From Arion vulgaris (Eukaryota > Mollusca > Gastropoda > Stylommatophora > Arionidae): 64,000 bases of DNA. A model generated the notes under the pieces. That model saw only the letters and a list, made by a program, of their open reading frames with translations. It was not told the origin of the DNA and did not search any database. Position numbers and translations under genes: made by a program. The DNA is taken from NCBI GenBank assembly GCA_020796225.1, contig CM036759.1, forward strand, positions 62,652,590-62,716,589, in the 5' to 3' direction. Positions 52,790 to 63,200 of this stretch are shown one piece after another; within the stretch, counting starts at the first letter, position 1, and the number at the start of each line of letters is the position of its first letter.

Positions 52790-53300
52790 TAGGTTCAATA
52801 ATTAAACAGCACGAGGATCGCCGATAGTGAAGTTGGTACCACGCTGTGCTAGTGATGGAAATTCCTGTGTTCGAGGTTAGCTTAGAACAAAAATGTTCAC
52901 TGTGCACACGGTACGCGGTTGGTATACAGGATCACGGAAGCGTGATCCTTAACTTGGGGATCTGCCCGCCTGCCCAACGTGTTCGTAGCGCGTTGGACTA
53001 CGGGTGACAAGTCCTCTGTGAGTGCGGGTTCAATTCCGCGGATTGGAAGAAAAGCCACAGGTTTCCCAGATTTACGGTGTTCGTGGCATCGAACCGAAGG
53101 GTTACGATGTCCATGGCACCGAGCCGAAGATCTTTCAGCTCAAGTGCTTCTGGATCGAAAAATTTTTTTTAAATTGGGAATCTAAATTAAAAGTACGTCT
53201 AAGTCAGAGTAGAGCGTTCTATAATGGAGAGGGACAATAGTGGTAGGAAAAGCAAGCCTTCACTGAGAAAGCAACTTAGAGGCGCCATATTAGACGCCAT
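52790..53300 (+). mobile_element. tRNA-derived SINE, family B, interrupted by SINE A
   Basis: Left part: CCACGCTGTGCTAGTGATGG (A box), GTGTTCGAGG (B box), ACACGGTACGCGG, CTTAACTTGGGGATCT. The right part resumes with GGGAATCTAAATTAAAAGTA and AGTCAGAGTA. SINE A sits exactly between GGGGATCT and GGGAATCT, consistent with a short target duplication. Confidence 0.78.
52972..53172 (+). mobile_element. tRNA-derived SINE, family A (copy 1)
   Basis: The A box region is GTAGCGCGTTGGACTACGGG and the B box GCGGGTTCAATTCC, at tRNA-like spacing. The body carries CCGAAGGGTTACGATGTCCA and CAAGTGCTTCTGGATCGAAA, ending in a T-rich run. Confidence 0.85.
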
Positions 53301-53465
53301 CGACTACGTCTGTATTCATAGTAGGTGTAAATAAAAGAAACGTTCAAGACAGTACGGCTGCTTTGATAATAGACATTTCTTGTTGTTTTAGTTAACTCTT
53401 ATTTCTCACTAGTTCTTTCAATACACACATACATACACACACATATGTTATTTTGGGTTTTTTTC

Positions 53466-53648
53466 GACCCCGAAGCACTTGAACTGAAAGCTCTTCGGCT
53501 CGGTGTCATGGACATCGTAAACCTTCGGCTCGCTGCCACGAACACCGTAAATCTGGGAAACCTGTAGCTTTTCTGCCAGTCCGCGGAGTTGAACCCGCAC
53601 TTACAGAGGACTAGTCACCCGTAGTCCAACGCGCTACGAACACACTGG
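53466..53648 (-). mobile_element. tRNA-derived SINE, family A (copy 2, inverted)
   Basis: It is colinear with copy 1 on the opposite strand, about 300 bp away: CGACCCCGAAGCACTTGAAC, TCGGTGTCATGGACATCGTA and GTTGAACCCGCA...CCCGTAGTCCAACGCGCTAC. The pair could fold as a hairpin in a transcript. Confidence 0.85.
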
Positions 53649-53649
53649 G

Positions 53650-53765
53650 CACGCGAGCACACACATATGTACACGCATATACACACACATGCACACACAT
53701 ACACACCATGCACACATAAATACACACACATATGTACACACTCATACACACGTATAGGTGCACAA
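53650..53765. repeat. (CA)n microsatellite
   Basis: ACACACAT/TACACAC repeats lie between SINE A and the donor of a usherin exon. Confidence 0.9.
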
Positions 53766-53797
53766 ACACATACAAAGAAAAATAGACAAACCAGTAC

Positions 53798-53960
53798 CTG
53801 CAGTGCAATGTGTGTCCACTGTCTGGGAATTATAGCAACGTCCACAGACACCGAAATTGGGTCTTCCCCAAGGTTTCCATAGAAAAATGTGAATCCAGTC
53901 GGCCCGACTTGAAGAGAGAACAGCACACTTCCATTCGTCGACTGTTTCTCGAGCAAAGTT
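53798..53960 (-). CDS. USH2A: Usherin exon: second LamG-like exon
   Basis: The exon reads TLLEKQSTNGSVLFSLQVGP, TGFTFFYGNLGEDPISVSVD and ends IPRQWTHIALQ. The W-H-(I/L)-A-LQV strand is the LamG and pentraxin-fold hallmark. The acceptor is TTTAACAG and the donor CTGCAG|GTACTG. The first codon is completed from the previous exon to Gly. It ends in phase 0. Confidence 0.94.
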
Positions 53961-53999
53961 CTGTTAAACAACAAGAAAGACAAATATGTGTCCACAAAA

Positions 54000-55018
54000 T
54001 AAACTTTGTAAAATACTTTCATCAACTACTACAATCAACTTTGTCCAATACTTTCATCAACTACTACAATCAACTTTGCCCAATACTTTCATCAACTACT
54101 ACAATCAACTTTGCCCAATACTTTCATCAACTACTACAATCAACTTTGTCCAATACTTTCATCAACTACTACAATCAACATTGTCCAATACTTTCATCAA
54201 CTACTACAATCAACTTTGTCCAATACTTTCATCAACTACTACAATCAACATTGTCCAATACTTTCATCAACTACTACAATCAACTGTGTCCAATACTTTC
54301 ATTGAGTACTACAATCAACTTTGTGCAATACTTTCATCAACTACTACAATCAACTGTGTTCAATACTTTCATTGAGTACTACAATCAACTTTGTCCAATA
54401 CTTTCATCAACTACTACAATCAACATTGTCCAATACTTTCATCAACTACTACAATCAACTTTGTCCAATACTATCACCAACTACTACAATCAACTTTGTT
54501 CAATACTATCACCAACTACCACAATCAACTTTGCCCAATACTTTCATTGAGTACTACAATCAACATTGTCCAATACTTTCATTGAGTACCACAATCAACT
54601 TTGTTCAATACTTTCATTGAGTACTACAATCAACTTTGTCCAATACTTTCATCAACTACTACAATCAACATTGTCCAATACTTTCATCAACTACTACAAT
54701 CAACTTTGTCCAATACTTTCATCAACTACTACAATAAACTTTGTCCAATACTATCACCAACTACTACAATCAACTTTGTTCAATACTATCACCAACTACT
54801 ACAATCAACTTTGCCCAATACTTTCATTGAGTACTACAATCAACATTGTCCAATACTTTCATTGAGTACTACAATCAACATTGTCCAATACTTTCATTGA
54901 GTACTACAATCAACATTGTCCAATACTTTCATCAACTACTACAATCAACTTTGCCCAATACTTTCATTGAGTACTACAATCAACTTTGCCCAATACTTTC
55001 ATTGAGTACTACAATCTC
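54000..55018. repeat. 35-bp minisatellite, about 29 copies
   Basis: The unit is CAACTTTGTCCAATACTTTC + ATCAACTACTACAAT. Sub-variants (ATTGAGTACTACAAT, TATCACCAACTACTAC, CAACATTG) occur in runs, suggesting local rounds of duplication. It begins about 40 bp upstream of the exon acceptor. Confidence 0.97.
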
Positions 55019-55026
55019 GCCAAGTG

Positions 55027-55343
55027 TTTAGTGGTCTCTGTGAGGTAGAGGTTAGTGGTCTCTGTGAGGTAGAGGTTAGTGGTCTCTGTGAGGTAGAGGT
55101 TAGTGGTCTCTGTGAGGTAGAGGTTAGTGGTCTCTGTGAGGTAGAGGTTAGTGGTCTCTGTGAGGTAGAGGTTAGTGGTCTCTGTGAGGTAGAGGTTAGT
55201 GGTCTCTGTGAGGTAGAGGTTAGTGGTCTCTGTGAGGTAGAGGTTAGTGGTCTCTGTGAGGTAGAGGTTAGTGGTCTCTGTGAGGTAGAGGTTAGTGGTC
55301 TCTGTGAGGTAGAGGTTAGTGGTCTCTGTGAGGTAGAGGTTAG
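55027..55343. repeat. 24-bp array over the SINE D A-box region, about 13 copies
   Basis: The unit is GTGGTCTCTGTGAGGTAGAG + GTTA. It equals the first 24 bp of the tRNA-like head of family D, including the A-box core GGTAGAGGTTAG. Copies are essentially identical, implying recent growth. The plus frame (CEVEVSGL) is an artefact. Confidence 0.97.
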
Positions 55344-55621
55344 GCGCTCGCCTCTCGTTCCAAAGGTACTCGGTTCGCTCCCTCGTGTAGCCATATGGAT
55401 ATTTTTCCAGAGACCCCTGATCTCAGAGTAGGGGAGATCAAGTTTCTAGTCCTATTTAAAACGGACGATAAAACATAGGTTTCGTGCTCAAATTGAGCAA
55501 GTAACAAAACCATTTTCAGTTCAAAATTGAGACCATGCTGGAAAACCGCTGCCCGGGCAAAAATTAGAAAGATTAATAAATAAAATTCCTACAAAATATT
55601 TCCACCATCTTCTACTCTACA

Positions 55622-56158
55622 TCGGGGACACTCGCTGGTGCTTTGGAGTTCTACTCTACATCGGGGACACTCGCCGGTGCTTTGGAGTTCTACTCTACAT
55701 CGGGGACACTCGCTGGTGCTTTGGAGTTCTACTCTACATCGGGGACACTCGCTGGTGCTTTGGAGTTCTACTCTACATCGGGGACACTCGCTGGTGCTTT
55801 GGGGTTCTACTCTATATTGGGGACACTCGCTGGTGCTTTGGAGTTCTACTCTACATCGGGGACACTCGCTGGTGCTTTGGAGTTCTACTCTACATCGGGG
55901 ACACTCGCCGGTGCTTTGGAGTTCTACTCTACATTGGGGACACTCGCCGGTGCTTTGGAGTTCTACTCTACATCGGGGACACTCGCTGGTGCTTTGGAGT
56001 TCTACTCTACATCGGGGACACTCGCCGGTGCTTTGGAGTTCTACTCTACATCGGGGACACTCGCTGGTGCTTTGGAGTTCTACTCTACATCGGGGACACT
56101 CGCCGGTGCTTTGGAGTTCTACTCTACATCGGGGACACTCGCTGGTGCTTTGGAGTTC
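55622..56158. repeat. 38-bp array in SINE D tail, about 14 copies
   Basis: The unit is TTCTACTCTACATCGGGGAC + ACTCGCTGGTGCTTTGGAG. Variants CGCCGG/CGCTGG alternate. The matching segment is single-copy in the SINEs at 11.65 and 21.05 kb. All three plus-strand frames are nearly stop-free because of the repeat. Confidence 0.97.
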
Positions 56159-56279
56159 GCGCAGTGCCGCTGAGATCTTCTATTGTAAGAAAGAGATAGG
56201 AGCCAATCAATCAATCAAAGTGTAACTGTCGGGGAGTTGAAGATGGATAAGGTGGATGAACTTCTGTCTCCTAGCCAAC

Positions 56280-56410
56280 GCCTGTTGGATCTTCTTCTTC
56301 TTTTGTTTTCACACTGCTACCGGGGTGTTGCCCAGTGTCGTCACACTGCTACCGGGTTGTTGCCCAGTGTCGTCACACTGCTACCGGGTTGTTGCCCAGT
56401 GTCGTGGTTT
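56280..56410. repeat. 32-bp direct repeat, three copies
   Basis: CACACTGCTACCGGGTTGTT + GCCCAGTGTCGT is repeated three times at the 3' end of the minus-strand RT fragment that follows. Confidence 0.93.
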
Positions 56411-56852
56411 TTCTGTTTTTGTCTTGCGCTGTTCTGGTGGCTTGGGTGATTGTTATTTTTGCTCTTTCACGGTATTCTGCAATACCATCCAGCCATCTTT
56501 TTCGTGGTCTTCCTCTCGCCTTCTTGCCTGATGCTCTGTTGTAGAAGACTCTGTATACTGTGGAGTTTGGATGCAGTCTTATTAAGTGGCCAAACCACTT
56601 CATTCTTTCTTTCTCAATGTATTTCAAGCAAGGTTCTGTGCCAACTTTCTTTCTTATGCTGATGTTGGTGACTCTGTCTTTTCTGATGTTGTTGGTAACT
56701 TTTCGCAGGCAGTGCATTTCGCATGTAGTTATTTTTTTAGACTGCGCTTTGCTCATTGTCCATGTTTGGCTCCGGTAACACAAAGTAGGTATGAAAATGC
56801 TGTTGATCATCTCTTGTTTAGCTGTCAGTGAAATGTGTGGGTGCCTTAACAA
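56373..56852 (-). mobile_element. Reverse transcriptase C-terminus, uninterrupted for about 159 codons
   Basis: The minus frame reads ISLTAKQEMINSIFIPTLCY, RSQTWTMSKAQSKKITTCEM, KYIEKERMKWFGHLIRLHPN and KKARGRPRKRWLDGIAEYRE. It is the longest uninterrupted RT-derived frame here. The catalytic domain is not included. Confidence 0.9.
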
Positions 56853-56859
56853 TGGGGCT

Positions 56860-57000
56860 AGCTGGTAGGTTACAGCATTTGCTTTTGCACGCTAACATGT
56901 TGAATGAGGACATTACAATTTATATTGAATCTACCCAGCGAATTAAAGAGTTTCAAGTTACCGGTTGTAGAAAACCGATTTGGTGCATGACTTTCTAAAC
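56860..57000 (+). mobile_element. RNase H-related remnant
   Basis: The plus strand gives MLNEDITIYIESTQRIKEFQ and VTGCRK, matching the IDVESIQRFK segment of the 50.2-kb element. It is very short. Confidence 0.55.
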
Positions 57001-57104
57001 GTCCCTCGTATAACAGAGCAACAGCGCTAGTGCTTGAAGATGTTCGTTTGATGTGCAGGAAAATCTCATGACAAAAATATATGTGGTAGACACAGAAACA
57101 TAAG

Positions 57105-57565
57105 TAGCAAGCAGTATTTAAGTCACTGTATGGGTCAGAAACATGGAGAACAACTAAAACAATAGCGCATAAATTGCAAACATTCATCAACTGGTGTCTG
57201 CGCAGAATAGAGGGAATAAGATGGTATGATAGGGTCACAAATGAGGAACTTATGGAGAGAACAAGACAGATTCCAGTGAACGAACAGGTTAAAAAGACGC
57301 TGGCGCTGGATAGGACACACTTTGCGAAAACCGGAGGGAATATAACAAGAAGGGTCCTTGCCTGGAACCCGCAGGGACAGCGAAAGAAGGAGAGGCCGAG
57401 AAATACATGGAGACGAGATTTGGAGGCGGAGATCAACAATATAAAGAAGAGCTGGAGGGAGCTGCAGGAGATAGCTAGAGATAGGAAGACTTGGCATGAG
57501 TTGGTTGAGGGCCTATGCCCCAACCCGGGTAAAAAGGCAAAGAGAGAGAGTATTTAAGTCGAAGT
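57105..57565 (+). mobile_element. Reverse transcriptase C-terminus with natural end
   Basis: The plus frame reads LYGSETWRTTKTIAHKLQTF, INWCLRRIEGIRWYDRVTNE, ELMERTRQIPVNEQVKKTLA, RPRNTWRRDLEAEINNIKKS and ends DRKTWHELVEGLCPNPGKKA. It is open for about 150 codons and is the best preserved member of the 22.2 and 31.6 kb family. Confidence 0.9.
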
Positions 57566-57669
57566 GCGATTCCTGAGCTTCGGCAAGTCAATTCATATAT
57601 CAATAAATCAATACATCAAAATTGTATATTTCCATGATGCGACGTGCGGGATTGTTTCAGTATTTTACA

Positions 57670-57870
57670 TTGTGATTTAATATTGAGATTCACACAAGAT
57701 TAATGTGAATACTTCGATTAATGTTTTATAATAATCATGAGATTCACACAAGATTAGTGTTAATACCTTGAGACATGCTTTATTATAATCATGAGATTCA
57801 CACAAGATTAGCGTGAATACCTTGAGACATGTTTTATTATAATCATGAGATTCACACAAGACTAATGTGA
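57670..57870. repeat. About 60-bp repeat, three to four copies
   Basis: The unit contains GAGATTCACACAAGATTA-TG, TGAATACCTTGAGACATG and TTTTATTATAATCAT. Confidence 0.9.
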
Positions 57871-58325
57871 ATATCGTGATTATTGTTATAATCTAAACAT
57901 GACATCCATACTACAAGATAAATGTGAATGTCTTTGCGTTCGATTTCCCTCGCTCTATTCTTCTTCTTCTTCTCTTCCACCATGAGAAGAAGAAGAATTT
58001 ATTACGCTTTATTACGGTCCTGAATTATCAACCCTTACACCCCATCCTCCCCCAATCCCTCTTCAACAACCTATTACTAGAGCCTCATTGATGGTGCAGC
58101 CCAATGTTTACATCCGGTGTGTAAGTTTACAAAATACACATGTTATTTATGTTGAGCTTTTTTTAAAATTTATTTCAGTTTGAACACGTCAGATCGTTAA
58201 TAAATCAAGATGAATACACCATTTTGTAATCATACCGACTGTGTTTGTGGTTGAACAAGGTGTGTTTCCTTAGCTAAGGTAACATGTTTAGAACTGAAAC
58301 TTTACAAGTGACAATCAAACTGACA
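57871..58325. other. Intron, nothing recognised
   Basis: A short inverted CTTCTTCTTCTTCT...AGAAGAAGAAGAA pair lies near 57,958-57,995. Nothing else is evident. Confidence 0.5.
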
Positions 58326-58334
58326 GAACGCAAC

Positions 58335-59045
58335 ACATTCAGAAACAAATGACACTTAGACAAATGACACTTAGATAAATAACACTTAGACAACTGACAG
58401 TTAGATAAATAACACTTAGACAAATGACACATAGATACATACACTTAGATAAATGACACATAGATACATACACTTAGATAAATGACACATAGATACATAC
58501 ACTTAGACAAATGACACTTAGATAAATAACTCTTAAACAAATGACACTTAGGCAAATGACACTTAGACAAATGACACTTAAACAAATAACACTTAAATAA
58601 TTCCACAGCGACAAATGACACTTAGACAAATGACACTTAGACAAATGACACTTAGACAAATGACACTTAGACAAATGACAGTAAGACAAATAACGCTTAG
58701 ACAAATGAAACTTAGACAAGTGACACTTAGATAAATGACCCAAAGACAAATTACATTTAAAATAATGACACTTAGATAAATAACACTAATACAAATGACA
58801 CTAAGACAAATGACACTAAGACAAATGACACTAAGACAAATGACGTTTAGACAAATAACACTTAGACAAATGACTTTTAGACAAATGACACAAAGGCAAA
58901 TGACACTAAGAGAAACGACATTTAGATACTGACATTTAGATAAATAACACTTATACAAATGTCACTTGGATAAATGAAACTTAGATAAATGGCACTTAGG
59001 CAAATGACACTTGGATAAATGACACTTAGATAAATGACACTTAAA
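58335..59045. repeat. 15-bp minisatellite AAATGACACTTAGAC
   Basis: About forty-five imperfect units carry frequent ATAAATAAC and TACATACAC variants. Minus-strand CHLSKCHLSK and ICLSVICLSV frames are artefacts. Confidence 0.96.
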
Positions 59046-59785
59046 CAACGTTGAGACACTAAGACAAGTATTCAACTGGTTGTATGTTGGCAGACAAAGT
59101 CAGTATTGACATACAAAGCTGAGACACTAAGACAAGCATTCAACTGGTTGTATGTTGGCAGACAAAGTCAGTATTGACATACAAAGCTGAGACACTAAGA
59201 CAAGCATTCAACTGGTTGTATGTTGGCAGACAAAGTCAGTATTGACATACAAAGCTGAGACACTAAGACAAGCATTCAACTGGTTGTATGTTGGCAGACA
59301 AAGTCAGTATTGACATACAAAGCTGAGACACTAAGACAAGCATTCAACTGGTTGTATGTTGGCAGACAAAGTCAGTATTGACATACAAAGCTGAGACACT
59401 AAGACAAGCATTCAACTGGTTGTATGTTGGCAGACAAAGTCAGTATTGACATACAAAGTTGAGACACTAAGACAAGCGTTCAACTGGTTGTATGTTGGCA
59501 GACAAAGTCAGTATTGACATACAAAGCTGAGACACTAAGACAAGCATTCAACTGGTTGTATGTTGGCAGACAAAGTCAGTATTGACATACAAAGCTGAGA
59601 CACTATGACAAGCATTCAACTGGTTGTATGTTGGCAGACAAAGTCAGTATTGACATACAAAGTTGAGACACTAAGACAAGCATTCAACTGGTTGTATGTT
59701 GGCAGACAAAGTCAGTATCGACATACAAAGCTGAGACACTAAGACAAGCGTTCAACTGGTTTAAAGTCAGTATTGACATATTTCA
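59045..59785. repeat. 68-bp minisatellite, about 11 copies
   Basis: The unit begins GAGACACTAAGACAAGCATT and continues CAACTGGTTGTATGTTGGCA, GACAAAGTCAGTATTGACAT, ACAAAGCT. It directly follows the 15-bp array with which it shares ACACTAAGACAA, so one may have seeded the other. Copies are nearly identical. Confidence 0.97.
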
Positions 59786-60205
59786 AGTCACAAATAATCC
59801 TTGACATCTGTTCACTATTTGGTAAAACATTTCACAATTGGGGTGGGGAGTTTAAATATAATTATTTTTCCAAAATATATATGTATGTATATATACTCTT
59901 AACATTGATTGTCAAAAAAATTTCACGAGTTATGAAATATGAAAATCATTGAGCTGTGACTTCAGCTGTGACAGCTGTTCTGCGTTATCATGGAATGTAT
60001 GCTACAAACTACGACGTCTGAGCAGCGTAGTGATTCAAAGATCTCTGCATGAGTTATGGGTTTATTTTTTTTTTTATTGCGTTGGATTAGTTGTGTGTGT
60101 ATGGGATTCCTAGTATGATGGATTAACATTTAAAATAAAGGGGATAAACGAATTATAAAAATGATGAAATTTAACAGATTGAAATAAGTTCATAGATAAT
60201 CAATG
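59786..60205. other. Intron, nothing recognised
   Basis: AT-rich with short TATATATG and T-runs. No element was recognised. Confidence 0.5.
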
Positions 60206-61700
60206 TTGTTTCAGTTCTCTCTCTCATCTCATGTTACTTGTGTTGTTGTACAATATGTTCTCAATGTTGTTTCAGTTCTCTCTCTCTAATCTCATGTTAC
60301 TTGTGTTGTTGTACGATATGTTCTCAATGTTGTTTCAGTTCTCTCATCTCATGTTACTTGTGTTGTTGTACAATATGTTCTCAATGTTGTTTCAGTTCTC
60401 TCTCTCTCATCTCATGTTACTTGTGTTGTTGTACAATATGTTCTCAATGTTGTTTCAGTTCTCTCTCTCTCTAATCTCATGTTACTTGTGTTGTTGTACG
60501 ATATGTTCTCAATGTTGTTTCAGTTCTCTCTCTCTCTAATCTCATGTTACTTGTGTTGATTGTACGTATGTTCTCAATGTTGTTTCAGTTCTCTCTCTCT
60601 CATCTCATGTTACTTGTGTTGTTGTACAATATGTTCTCAATGTTGTTTCAGTTCTCTCTCTCATATCATGTTACTTGTGTTGTTGTACGATATGTTCTCA
60701 ATGTTGTTTCAGTTCTCTCTCTCTCTAATCTCATGTTACTTGTGTTGTTGTACAATATGTTCTCAATGTTGTTTCAGTTCTCTCTCTCATCTCATGTTAC
60801 TTGTGTTGTTGTACGATATGTTCTCAATGTTGTTTCAGTTCTCTCTCTCATATCATGTTACTTGTGTTGTTGTACGGTATTTTCTTAATGTTGTTTCAGT
60901 TCTCTCCTCTCAATCTCATGTTACTTGTGTTGTTGTACATATGTTCTCAATGTTGTTTCAGTTCTCTCTCTCATTCTATGTTACTTGTGTTGTTGTACGA
61001 TATGTTCTCAATGTTGTTTCAGTTCTCTCTCTCTCTCTCTCATGTTACTTGTGTTGTTGTAGAATATGTTCTCAATGTTGTTTCAGTTTCTCTCTCTCTT
61101 CATGTTACTTGTGTTGTTGTACATATGTTCTCAATGTTGTTTCAGTTCTCTCTCTCATCTCATGTTACTTGTGTTGTTGTACGATATGTTCTCAATGTTG
61201 TTTCAGTTCTCTCTCTAATCTCATGTTACTTGTGTTGTTGACATATGTTCTCAATGTTGTTTCAGTTCTCTCTCTCTCTCATGTTACTTGTGTTGTTGTA
61301 CAATATGTTCTCAATGTTGTTTCAGTTCTCTCTCTCTCATGTTACTTGTGTTGTTGTACGATATGTTCTCAATGTTGTTTAGTTTCTCTCTCATCATGTT
61401 ACTTGTGTTGTTGTACAATATGTTCTCAATGTTGTTTCAGTTTTCTCTCTCATATCATGTTACTTGTGTTGTTGTACGATATGTTCTCAATGTTGTTTCA
61501 GTTCTCTCTCTCTCTCTCTCTCATATCATGTTACTTGTGTTGTTGTACAATATGTTCTCAATGTTGTTTCAGTTCTCTCTCTCATCTCATGTTACTTGTG
61601 TTGTTGTACGATATGTTCTCAATGTTGTTTCAGTTCTCTCTCTCTCTAATCTCATGTTACTTGTGTTGTTGTACAATATGTTCTTAATATTGTTTTAGTG
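60206..61700. repeat. About 60-bp minisatellite, about 25 copies, with dimeric higher-order pattern
   Basis: The unit contains CTCATGTTACTTGTGTTGTT, GTACAATATGTTCTCAATGT, TGTTTCAGTTCTCTCTCTC. Neighbouring copies frequently alternate between TACAATATG and TACGATATG. The length of the CT run varies from copy to copy. Open plus-strand frames are artefacts. Confidence 0.97.
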
Positions 61701-61955
61701 ATTTTACTTATAGTCTCAAACCTTGTGACGGTAGGCAGAGGGGCTCTGCAATAGAGACAATGGCTGCGGTTATGGACCAACATGGTCACTGCCATTAATT
61801 AAGGCAATGGCAGACTACCTTCCAGGAAGGTGTCTAGATAACATAACAGTAATACGGAAACAATAGGAAATGAAACTGAGAGGAAACCAAAGATCTGAAT
61901 AATAAGAACATGTATATTCAAAATGGCAACTTTTTGGTGTGAGAACGGTTTTGGT
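61701..61955. other. Intron, nothing recognised
   Basis: A short AATGGCAGACTACCTTCC-type stretch has no match elsewhere in the window that I could find. Confidence 0.45.
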
Positions 61956-61959
61956 TTTG

Positions 61960-62110
61960 ATTATTGAACTGACATCCATAAAACTCTGGGTAGACGCATG
62001 GGTGCTCAGTCTCCCCAAACAGATGTCGAAGAGTATGCATGTTGATGGTTCCTGTTTCTCGCTGGTTAAACACACTCCTCACTCTGTCCCTCAGGCTAAA
62101 GTTCGTCTGT
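61960..62110 (-). mobile_element. RNase H C-terminal remnant
   Basis: The minus strand retains the FNQRETGTINMHTLRHLFGE-type tail, here in DNA as CCAAACAGATGTCGAAGAGT and GTATGCATGTTGATGGTTCC, as also at 40.25 kb. Confidence 0.6.
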
Positions 62111-62239
62111 ACACTTTTAATTCGGGTTCAACTTCCTAAGTAAGGCACACAAAAAAAGATTTCATCCGAAGACGAGACTGAGATCTGTTAGCATTGGACC
62201 TCACGATCTAAATTATCTGTTCTACACTTCTGGGTGGTG

Positions 62240-62480
62240 GGGTTGGCTTGTATGTTCTATCTATGTATCATGAGCAGACTACTAATTGTGACTTTTATGT
62301 TCTATCTATGTATCATGAGCAGACTACTAATTGTGATTTGTATGTTATATCTACGTCTTATGAGCAGACTACTAATTGTGACTTTTATGTTCTATCTATG
62401 TATCATGAGCAGACTACTAATTGTGATTTGTATGTTATATCTACGTCTTATGAGCAGACTACTAATTGTGACTTTTAGCC
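62240..62480. repeat. 45-bp minisatellite, five copies
   Basis: TATGTTCTATCTATGTATCA + TGAGCAGACTACTAATTGTG alternates with a variant TATGTTATATCTACGTCTTA, giving a dimer pattern. Confidence 0.95.
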
Positions 62481-63025
62481 CCTTCCTAAGAGAAAGACAA
62501 AGCGGCCCCACCTCTGCTGGATGCAGAGTCAGTGGCAGAACATATCTTTTAGACCCAATGTCATCCAAGCACAGATCTAAACTCCACATACTAATTTACC
62601 TTGTTGTAACGAAGTACTTAATCCATTAATGTATCATATCGTTACGAAGTACTTAACTCATTAATGTATCCCTCCTTATAGATCTCACTTAATGTAATAC
62701 CTTCATACAGATCTCACTTAATACCTTCATACAGATCTCACTTAATACCTTCATACAGATCTCACTTAATACCTTCTTAAAGATTTACTGATTGAGACAG
62801 GACCGTCATAGCTGCACTTCGGTGAATATCTATGTGTAATCTGATGTTTCCACACATGAAGATCTCAATTGTAGTGCATGCATTCTGTAGCACCGGCGAG
62901 GGTCAGTGATGTAATTATGACAGTGAAAATGTGACGGAATTTTAATTTTCTTATGATTAAGTAATACAAAATGGTCTAGTAATACTTCCTAGGTCATCAT
63001 GGGAGGGTTATAATAAAATGTGACA
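62481..63025. other. Intron with short direct repeats
   Basis: TAACGAAGTACTTAA-TCATTAATGTATC occurs twice near 62,605-62,665. A 24-bp unit (CTTCATACAGATCTCACTTA + ATAC) occurs about four times at 62,670-62,780. Nothing else was recognised. Confidence 0.7.
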
Positions 63026-63029
63026 ACAG

Positions 63030-63200
63030 GTAAAATCGAGGGTAGACGAGACAGAGGAGGACAGAGATAGAAAATGTTAGATATCCTGACTTCATGGCAC
63101 GGAAGAGCGTCAACATCTGAGATGATAGCAAACACCAGGGACATAGATTTGTGGAGATCCATGACCGCCTACACCAGCCGGCACCGTGTCTGATGATAAT
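63030..63200 (+). mobile_element. Retrotransposon C-terminal tail
   Basis: The plus frame ends with LTSWHGRASTSEMIANTRDI, DLWRSMTAYTSRHRV and a stop, followed by GATGATAATGATGAGGATGA. This RT tail type with a GAT-rich end is like that at 47.2-47.5 kb. Confidence 0.72.

Larger units (their letters stand above)
55022..56200 (+). mobile_element. tRNA-derived SINE, family D, with two internal arrays
   Basis: The head is amplified as a 24-bp array, then the single-copy tRNA-like part TTAGGCGCTCGCCTCTCGTT and GGTACTCGGTTCGCTCCC (B box) follows. The body from 55,400 matches 21.0 and 11.5 kb (CATAGGTTTCGTGCTCAAAT, GCCCGGGCAAAAATTAGAAA). The tail segment is amplified as a 38-bp array, then the SINE ends with GCAGTGCCGCTGAGATCTTC. 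Confidence 0.88.

Noticed and set aside
52972..53172. Functional tRNA gene
   Set aside because: A and B boxes are present, but no clean cloverleaf acceptor stem was found, and a SINE body follows. A second copy is inverted nearby. The same reasoning rejects the heads at 6.6, 14.8, 43.7 and 55.3 kb.
53810..55031. Plus-strand frames across the 35-bp array
   Set aside because: Several overlapping frames are open simultaneously with the same repeat peptide. They are artefacts of the array.
55024..56225. Stop-free frames of 135 to 195 codons in several phases
   Set aside because: They come from the 24-bp and 38-bp arrays inside a SINE. Two overlapping frames being open at once indicates repetition rather than coding.
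57135..57523. Minus-strand 217- and 120-codon frames
   Set aside because: They are shadows of the plus-strand reverse transcriptase C-terminus at 57.1-57.56 kb.
60560..61687. 375-codon Cys/Ser/Leu frame
   Set aside because: It changes between frame-shifted repeat peptides of one 60-bp array and appears in overlapping phases. Not a gene.
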